Assembly: GCA_945868475.1 (NCBI GenBank) | Contig: CAMBLM010000006.1 | Coordinates: 62,001-126,000, forward strand | Direction of reading: 5' to 3' | DNA: 64,000 nt | Source: an uncultured Ruminococcus sp. | GTDB lineage: Bacteria; Bacillota; Clostridia; Oscillospirales; Ruminococcaceae | Part shown: positions 62,450 through 64,000 of the stretch, piece after piece | How the letters are laid out: each line of letters opens with the position of its first letter | Numbering within the stretch: position 1 is the first letter of the stretch | The notes under the pieces: generated by a model | Seen by the model: the letters and a program-made list of their open reading frames with translations, nothing else | What the model was told of the DNA's origin: nothing | The model's database searches: none | Translations under genes and position numbers: made by a program

Positions 62450-63378
62450 TCCGAATCCTCCCCGAACTTATTTTCAGCAGCGAACAGCAGTGCAAGTATC
62501 ACGATAATAACTATCGACATTATTATCGCCGCCGCCGAAAGCTTCTGATAATCGAGCGAGCGGAACGTGTTGTTCATAAAGTGTTGAAGCATATATATCG
62601 AGTCGTATGGGTAGTCACCCGTGAGCAGATAGACCTCGCGGAATACCTTGAACGAGTTTATCAGCGAAAGTATCGCAACGAAAAGTATCGTCGGCGAAAG
62701 ATGACGAAGCTTTATATGGAAAAACTTGTACCAGGCGCCAGCGCCCTCGAGCGTCGCGACCTCGAGCTGATCCTTGGATATTCCTCCGAGTGCCGACAGG
62801 AACAGTATCATATTGTAGCCAAGGTTTTTCCATAGGAAAAGCACCGTTACAACTATCATAGCCTTGTCGGATTTGAGCCAGTCTATCTTGTCAATGCCAA
62901 ATTTGGAGAGGATCTCGTTGAGCGTTCCGTTGTAGTGGAAAATAACCTGCCAGATGAGTACGACCGAAGCAACCGGGACCATCATCGGACAGAGAAAGCT
63001 TGCCCTGAATTGGCTGACGAACGGAATTTTCGCATCAAGAAGCATTGCAAGCGCCAATCCCAGCACAACAGCGAGCGGCACGGACGTGAGCGAGAATTTC
63101 AGCGTGTTGAGAGCCGCTTTTTTGAACGCGCTGTTTTTCAGCAGGCTTATGTAGTTGTCAAGAAACACAAAATCCTTATTTATCGGGTTGTCAACGACCG
63201 AGTAATAAAAAATTACCATAAACGGCACTATAAAAAATATCATAACACCGATAAAGCTCGGTCCGATGCATGCTATCGGGAATGCCTTTGACTTCAAAGA
63301 AGCCTTCGGCGGCTTTTCGCGAACCTTTTTTTCGCGCCGCACCTTATTTATATCAGGCTTTGCGCCTTTTTTCTTCAT
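62446..63378 (-). CDS. Carbohydrate ABC transporter permease, MalF type
   Basis: About 310 residues with six helices: AFPIACIGPSFIGVMIFFIVP, LKFSLTSVPLAVVLGLALAMLL, MMVPVASVVLIWQVIFHYNG and the EAA loop (KDQLEVATLEGAGAWYKFFHIKLRHLSPTIL). ATG 63390 abuts AGGGAG with no spacer, so I prefer the in-frame ATG 63378 (M-K-K-K-G-A), which is at a workable distance. First gene of the operon. Confidence 0.92.
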   Translation of the reverse strand: MKKKGAKPDINKVRREKKVREKPPKASLKSKAFPIACIGPSFIGVMIFFIVPFMVIFYYSVVDNPINKDFVFLDNYISLLKNSAFKKAALNTLKFSLTSVPLAVVLGLALAMLLDAKIPFVSQFRASFLCPMMVPVASVVLIWQVIFHYNGTLNEILSKFGIDKIDWLKSDKAMIVVTVLFLWKNLGYNMILFLSALGGISKDQLEVATLEGAGAWYKFFHIKLRHLSPTILFVAILSLINSFKVFREVYLLTGDYPYDSIYMLQHFMNNTFRSLDYQKLSAAAIIMSIVIIVILALLFAAENKFGEDSE

Positions 63379-63430
63379 TTTATTTTTCATCTCCCTGACG
63401 AAAACTCTAACGTCATTATTCTGTTTTTAC

Positions 63431-63436
63431 ATTATA
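63431..63436 (-). promoter_or_regulatory. Likely -10 box of the sugar-transport operon
   Basis: On the minus strand TATAAT (63436-63431), with a weak -35 (TGGAAA) 17 bases upstream. Confidence 0.5.
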
Positions 63437-63563
63437 GCACACTTATTTTTGTTTTTCCACATTAAACATAAACTGTAATCTAATTTTAAACATTTCGCCG
63501 AAAAAGAAGTTTTTGTTACCGTTTTGAAATAAATCTTGCCGGCTTTTTGCACTTCAATTTTTT

Positions 63564-63595
63564 CTAAGGTTGCTCTAAGGTTCGGGTTTTATACT
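63564..63595 (+). promoter_or_regulatory. Direct-repeat regulator site and -10 box of the VTC gene
   Basis: CTAAGGTT occurs twice 11 bases apart (63564-63571 and 63575-63582), seven bases before TATACT (63590-63595). Two half-sites one helical turn apart next to the -10 are the pattern of OmpR/PhoB-family response regulators; the half-site resembles the PmrA/BasR box. Confidence 0.6.
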
Positions 63596-63642
63596 TTAAC
63601 TCAAAGTTAAGCACAGGTTAAATCTAACGAAAGGATATAAAA

Positions 63643-64000
63643 ATGGAGCAGAAATTCCGTCACGAATATAAACATTCGATAACCCCTGCCGATATGGTCA
63701 CGCTGCGTATGCGGCTCTCTGCCGTTATGCAGCACGACAGCTTCACTGTCGGCGGAAAATATTTTATACGAAGCCTTTACTTCGACAATATTTTCGACAA
63801 GGCTTTGTTTGAAAAGCTCAACGGCGTCAATCAGCGTGAAAAGTTTCGCATCCGCTACTACAACGGTGACACGTCCTTTATCCGACTTGAAAAAAAGGCG
63901 AAGTTCGGTGGACTTTCCTCAAAGCTGAGTGCGCAGCTGACCTACGGACAAGCCGACCTGCTCGCACGGGGAATCCCCGTTCGCAGCAGCAAAAACGAGC
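63643..64000 (+). CDS. VTC-domain polyphosphate polymerase, N-terminal part (runs off the window)
   Basis: 119 residues visible. QKFRHEYKHSITPADMVTLR holds the basic N-terminal strand of the VTC tunnel, and FIRSLYFDNIFDKALFEKLNGV, REKFRIRYYNGD and FIRLEKKAKFGGLSSKL are the conserved phosphate-binding blocks (RxR, LEKK). These proteins make polyphosphate from ATP or serve as regulated partners of CotH-type kinases and DUF4956 membrane proteins. AAAGGA lies about 8 bases before ATG 63643. Probably controlled by the direct-repeat site upstream. Confidence 0.9.
   Translation, partial: MEQKFRHEYKHSITPADMVTLRMRLSAVMQHDSFTVGGKYFIRSLYFDNIFDKALFEKLNGVNQREKFRIRYYNGDTSFIRLEKKAKFGGLSSKLSAQLTYGQADLLARGIPVRSSKNE

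Overview
This window looks like a chromosomal segment of a spore-forming, anaerobic gut or rumen Clostridium-class bacterium, most likely Oscillospiraceae/Ruminococcus-like. The inference rests on a Firmicutes cell-wall cluster (mreB-mreC-mreD-pbp2-minD-mgsA), dipicolinate synthase (spore core), a methionine synthase split from its activation domain, a T-box leader on hisS, a GH130 mannosylglucose phosphorylase of the kind studied in Ruminococcus albus, and AAAGGAGG-type ribosome binding sites. Species is not determined. No phage, plasmid, rRNA, tRNA or CRISPR was seen.

Layout. 1-3 kb: end of a chemoreceptor, then a DUF3343 and cysteine-desulfurase-like pair. 3-8.8 kb (minus): metH plus activation protein, a sugar-isomerase-like gene, a lipoprotein. 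9-15 kb (plus): mannosylglucose phosphorylase, a small type I toxin-antitoxin-like locus, nadE behind a possible attenuator, a second chemoreceptor. 15-21.6 kb: cytidylate-kinase-like protein, AzlCD exporter, PutP, a DUF815 ATPase, an unknown protein. 21.8-29 kb: a flavodoxin fused to a long proline-rich tail, type I pullulanase, a BMP-family binding lipoprotein. 29-43 kb: CBS/XRE pair, valS, MntP/YtaF, birA, a polar amino-acid ABC permease and ATPase followed by a GH5-like lipoprotein, SPFH/NfeD, ppk and rfbB. 43-56 kb (minus): aspS, a broken REP-associated (RAYT) transposase, T-box-hisS, mgsA, minD, pbp2, mreDCB, dpaAB. 55.8-63.4 kb (minus): one operon with two sugar ABC permeases, a HlyD-like coiled-coil protein, a MacB-like periplasmic-domain protein and a propeller-containing binding lipoprotein. 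The window ends inside a VTC-domain polyphosphate polymerase gene.

The most striking content is between the genes. At least nine intergenic regions carry one modular repeat. Its edges are tags built from 7-base units (TAATGCG/TAATTCG), whose TAA triplets fall in all three frames and often supply the stop codon of the neighbouring gene. Inside are two palindromic units (GGACGGGTTTCCCGTCC and GGGCGGATATAGAATCCGCCC types). At the centre is a long hairpin whose sequence changes between copies while pairing is kept. A decayed RAYT transposase between hisS and aspS carries two copies of the same palindrome in frame, which suggests how the units spread. A second family is a MITE-like palindrome with ATACTAA...TTAGTAT ends, including one copy inserted inside another. 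A third family is a hairpin ending in GAATTGCGCC.

The clearest compact system is at 10.35-10.64 kb: a 26-residue hydrophobic peptide with its own consensus promoter, a facing consensus promoter on the other strand, a stem that hides the ribosome binding site, and 5'-3' pairing across the message. These are hallmarks of a type I toxin-antitoxin locus.
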